Assembly (NCBI GenBank): GCA_030248135.1
Contig: JASANC010004710.1
Coordinates: 1 to 14,265, forward strand
Origin: Theristus sp. LFF4_11
Taxonomy: Eukaryota > Nematoda > Chromadorea > Monhysterida > Xyalidae
Direction: 5' to 3'
Length of the DNA: 14,265 nucleotides
A program made the translations under genes and the position numbers. Under the pieces are notes generated by a model. The model was not told the origin of the DNA and made no database searches. It saw only the letters and a program-made list of their open reading frames with translations. This document shows positions 10,946-14,265 of this stretch, one piece after another; positions within the stretch are counted from its first letter, which is position 1; each line of letters opens with the position of its first letter.

Positions 10946-11283
10946 TACGTTTGAGGATGTTGCGCTTGTTTTAACAAAAAAACTACGGTAATTATGCATT
11001 CGTTCGGACGTTCATTTTCCACGGAAAGCTGTAGTTGTATCAAGATCTCACTGAATTTTTTCTTTAGACATGTTTTCGCAAACGTTTCATTTGAAAACCA
11101 AAAACAATTCTTAGCACTGAAAAACAACAGAGGCGTTAAAAAACGCCCACTTGCATTTGGCCACTTGTTTTTGGCCACAATGGGTTTTCGCGTGTGCAAC
11201 AACACGAGCATAGCAGGAAATGGAATTTGGAATTGGTGAATATAAAAATTGCAAAACGGTGGTGCCCGCTCGGCCACTCGCAC
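10946..11283. other. Unassigned stretch
   Basis: Open frames occur on both strands, but none has splice borders and composition that favour it. It may be intronic or flanking DNA next to the candidate exon ending near 11284. Confidence 0.4.
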
Positions 11284-11569
11284 CTGCTCTCATCTGATGC
11301 CACCAGTTTCTCAGTGCCACCCACACACACACCTTTCACGGCGTTTGTTGGCGTCAGCGCTCGGTTGGCATGGGGATCGTTGCTGAGGTGGTGAGCCTTA
11401 CAGTGGTTTTCACAGTCGTCATCAATGGTTGGAATCGTCAATGACGTCTTTGTTGTCGTTGTACTGCACCGTTTATAATCGCTGTTAGCGCTCGAGTTTC
11501 CACCTGTCGACCAGGCGATGCTCTCTGACGACGAGCCACTACTCCGCTCAATTGTCATCCTCGGCGTTG
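11284..11569 (-). CDS. Candidate Ser/Thr-rich exon
   Basis: After acceptor TTGCCTTTACCTTAG (exon from 11569, phase 1) the frame is open and coding-like: TPRMTIERSSGSSSESIAW, then a Ser/Asn/Thr-rich segment and an acidic TIDDDCENHCKAHHL. Two donors are plausible, AAAG|GTGTGT ending the exon at 11333 and AGCAG|GTGCGA ending it at 11284. Third positions favour G/C, as in the globin exons. An ATG in the frame (11558) could also act as a start. No domain is recognised. It lies 6.5 kb upstream of the globin start on the same strand, and nothing shows the two are linked. A shorter plus-strand frame ending AAG|GTAAAG at 11574 is a competing reading. Confidence 0.38.
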
Positions 11570-11669
11570 CTAAGGTAAAGGCACAGGTGAACTTGCTGGT
11601 CATATTGGCTGAACTGCAAAATTTTCGTAGCTACACTGAGTTTCAAAACTGCCTCCAAAACTGATATTA

Positions 11670-12441
11670 TCTAAAAATGCGGGAGACGCATATAAAAGGA
11701 GGAATATGGCTTTGTGTAAGCAGTGAGAGACTTGGCTCGACAACTTTTTCAAGTCTCTGATGTGGTACACACGGATACAAGTACATAAAAGCTATATTTT
11801 TGCGCCGCGTTTGTTTTACTGAAAAGTGTAAAACAGTTTTAAAATTATTTTTCACTGTCCTTTCCAGTTTAGTTCGAAATCACATCATGTGCGAAATTCT
11901 GTGCAAATTCTGTGCAGAACTTCTGTAAATCAACAAGCTGTAAATTCTGTGCAAAAACAGAAAAATCAGAGACTGCAAAACATTGTTTCATGTGGTTTTA
12001 TCGTTGCTAACGTACGCATCGCTGTGTACACACCAGCACCAGTGAAAAAAGGTGTTGTCTTCCGTTGATTTTCAGCCTTTTTACCAAACTCAAGTGGCAA
12101 AACTGTCTGTCCCGTGAGTCAAGGAGACCTGGCGTTCCCTAATGCCTCTGCGATACACTTTGTTCTGGGCAAACCGGTATCAGCGATCTGAAGTCTGATC
12201 GTTATTTTAGTGGTTTTAGTGGTCGCTAAATGCCCGAAATACCGCAAATGTTGAAGTTTTAATTGTCTACAAAGTACATGTGCAACCGAAATAGTGAATA
12301 AACAACGCAAAAATATGGCTTTTATGTACTTGTATCCGTGTGTACCACATCAGAGACTTGAAAAGAGTTGTCGAGCCAAGTCTCTCACTGCTTACACAAA
12401 GCCATATTCCTCCTTTTATATGCGTCTCCCGCATTTTTAGA
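11670..12441. mobile_element. 772-bp foldback with TCTAAAAATGCGGG termini
   Basis: Arms of about 135 bp (11670-11805 and 12309-12441) are inverted and nearly identical: TCTAAAAATGCGGGAGACGC, then CATATAAAAGGAGG, and AAGTCTCTGATGTGGTACAC. TA flanks both ends (11668-11669, 12442-12443). The interior holds four loose copies of ATTCTGTGCAAA near 11895-11960. A diverged shorter relative is at 5496-5805. No coding capacity is evident. Confidence 0.92.
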
Positions 12442-12443
12442 TA

Positions 12444-12705
12444 CCGTAAAGTCTTGCATATAAGGACTCCTTATATAAATTTGAAAATCAAAAATTTCTG
12501 AAAAAAGTGGTATTTCGTGTGACAACCTTATAAGTGGGAGGAGGTCTTATGAAGCGAACATTAGGAATTTCGGGCCTTATAAACGGGGTAGGATTTTGAC
12601 CAAGTCAAAATTTTGAATTTTTTGGTTTCCCGCCGTGTGACACTCCGCCCACTTTTGGGTGGGGGTCTTATAAGTGGGAGGAACCTTATATGCAAGACTT
12701 TACGG
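12444..12705. mobile_element. 262-bp MITE, CCGTAAAG family, copy 2
   Basis: It has the same termini, length and orientation as 7526-7787, with TA at 12442-12443 and 12706-12707. Its left TA is also the right TA of the foldback that ends at 12441, so the two elements abut. Confidence 0.94.
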
Positions 12706-12799
12706 TAATATTCTGACTTTTAAATAAGTCCCGAAGGTCGAACCAAATTCACATCTCGTTGGTCACACATTCTTCTGAACCCCGGATACCTCAGGGTTT

Positions 12800-14265
12800 T
12801 CATTTTTCGTTTTTTGGGCCGATTTCGCCTATGCTATTTCTACGGCCGATTTGCCCGACATCGTCACGATTCAGTATCTAGAATTGCTCACATAAGAAAA
12901 CTGACCCAAAAGCCGTGATCGGCGCAATGAATTACCATGGACAACACAGTTTTTTGGATTTGGACCGATTTCGCTAATTTCCACGGCGGTTCGCCCGAAA
13001 TCGTCACGATTCAGTATCTAGAGTTGCTCACATAAAAAACTAACCCAAAATCCGTGATCAGCGCTTTGAATTACCCTGGGAAACACACTTTTCTTCTTTT
13101 TCGTTTTGGGACCGATTTCGCCAACTTCCACGGCCGATTCGCCCGAAATCGTCACGATTCAGTATCTAGAGTTGCTCACATAAGAAACTAACCCAAAATT
13201 TGGGATCAGTGCATTGAATTACCCTGAAAAACACCCTTTTCTTGTTTTTCGTTCCTGGACCGATTTCGCAAACTTCCACGGCCGATTCGCTTGAAATCGA
13301 CACGATTCAGCATCTAGAGTTGCTCACGTAAAAAACTAATCAAAATTCGTGATCAGCGCCTTGAATTACCCTGGAAAACACCCTTTTCTTGTTTTACGTT
13401 CCTGGACCGATTTCGCCAACTTCCACGGCGGTTCGCCCGAAATCGTCACGATTCAGTATCTAGAGTTGCTCACATAAAAAACTAACCCAAAATCCGTGAT
13501 CAGCGCATTGAATTACCCTGGGAAACACACTTTTCTTGTTTTTCGTTTTGGGACCGATTTCGCCTACTTCCACGGCCGATTCGCCCGAAATCGTCACGAT
13601 TCAGTATCTAGAGTTGCTCACATAAGAAACTAACCCAAAATCCGGGATCAGTGCATTGAATTACCCTGAAAACACCCTTTTCTGGTTTTTCGTTTCTGGA
13701 CCGATTTCGCCAATTTCCACGGCCGATTCGCCCGAAATCGTCACGATTTAGCATCTAGAGTTGTTCACATAAGAAACCTAACCGAAAATCCGTGATCAGC
13801 GCATTGAATTACCCTGGATAACACCCTTTTCTTGTTTTTCGTTCCTGGACCGATTTCGCCAACTTCCACGGCCGATTCGCCCGAAATCGACACGATTCAG
13901 CAGCTAGAGTTGCTCACGTTAGAAAACTAACCCAAAATTCGTGATCAGCGCATTGAGTTACCCTGGAAAACACCCTTTTCTTGTTTTTCGTTCCTGGACC
14001 GCTTCGCCAATTTCCACGGCCGATTCGCCCGAAATCGTCACAATTCAGCATCTAGAGTTGCTCACGTAAAAAACTAATCAAAATTCGTGATCAGCGCCTT
14101 GAATTACCCTGGAAAACACCCTTTTCTTGTTTTACGTTCCTGGACCGATTTCGCCAACTTCCACGGCGGTTCGCCCGAAATCGTCACGATTCAGTATCTA
14201 GAGTTGCTCACATAAAAAACTAACCCAAAATCCGTGATCAGCGCATTGAATTACCCTTGGAAACA
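12800..14265 (+). repeat. Satellite array, ~147-bp monomer, ten copies
   Basis: The core CACGATTCAGTATCTAGAGT recurs with TCAG at 12871, 13011, 13159, 13307, 13453, 13601, 13748, 13897, 14045 and 14191. Successive spacings are 140, 148, 148, 146, 148, 147, 149, 148 and 146. Each unit also carries TGGACCGATTTCGCC, GGCCGATTCGCCCGAAATCG and TGAATTACCCTGG-like blocks. The first unit is the most diverged. The array continues past the window end and encodes nothing obvious. Confidence 0.97.

Noticed and set aside
11136..11283. Extension of the Ser/Thr-rich frame to 11136
   Set aside because: Composition becomes Phe/Cys-rich and two plausible donors precede it.
12800..14265. CRISPR array
   Set aside because: The units are 147 bp and repeat along their whole length, with no short repeat/unique spacer pattern, in a eukaryotic context.

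Overview
This is eukaryotic nuclear DNA, most likely from an invertebrate animal and possibly nematode-like. The basis is spliced exons with GT/AG borders, long simple repeats, many short inverted-repeat transposons flanked by TA, and a tandem satellite array. The host assignment is inference. No bacterial operon, rRNA, tRNA or CRISPR structure is visible.

The one gene I can reconstruct with conviction is a split globin on the minus strand, from 4857 down to 2706 and perhaps to 1817. Four exons (4857-4384, 3843-3760, 3448-3339, 2964-2706) join in phase. They give a complete globin fold with the A-helix Trp, C-helix Pro, CD1 Phe, distal E7 His and proximal F8 His, at neuroglobin-like spacing. 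The globin domain is preceded by about 153 residues that include 45 consecutive glutamines. A candidate fifth exon (2053-1817) would add a 78-residue tail. Its introns have absorbed an ACGC microsatellite, a transposon end and degenerate repeats.

Layout: 1-850 AT-rich DNA with a diverged direct repeat; 850-1370 a mosaic of inverted and direct repeats with a 108-bp palindrome; 1777-2053 GC-rich DNA open on both strands; 1817-4857 the globin gene; 4858-7100 mostly unexplained AT-rich DNA with a relic foldback and a solo transposon end; 7125-7377 a minus-strand reading frame with a membrane segment; 7526-9268 three short transposons from three families; 9428-9533 a weak candidate exon; 9594-10945 a transposon with a 791-bp foldback nested inside; 11284-11569 a candidate Ser/Thr-rich exon; 11670-12705 a foldback directly abutting a 262-bp MITE; 12800-14265 a satellite of about 147-bp monomers running off the window end.

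No transposase gene is visible, so all the mobile elements look non-autonomous. Apart from the globin, the candidate exons are isolated and cannot be assembled into genes from this window alone.
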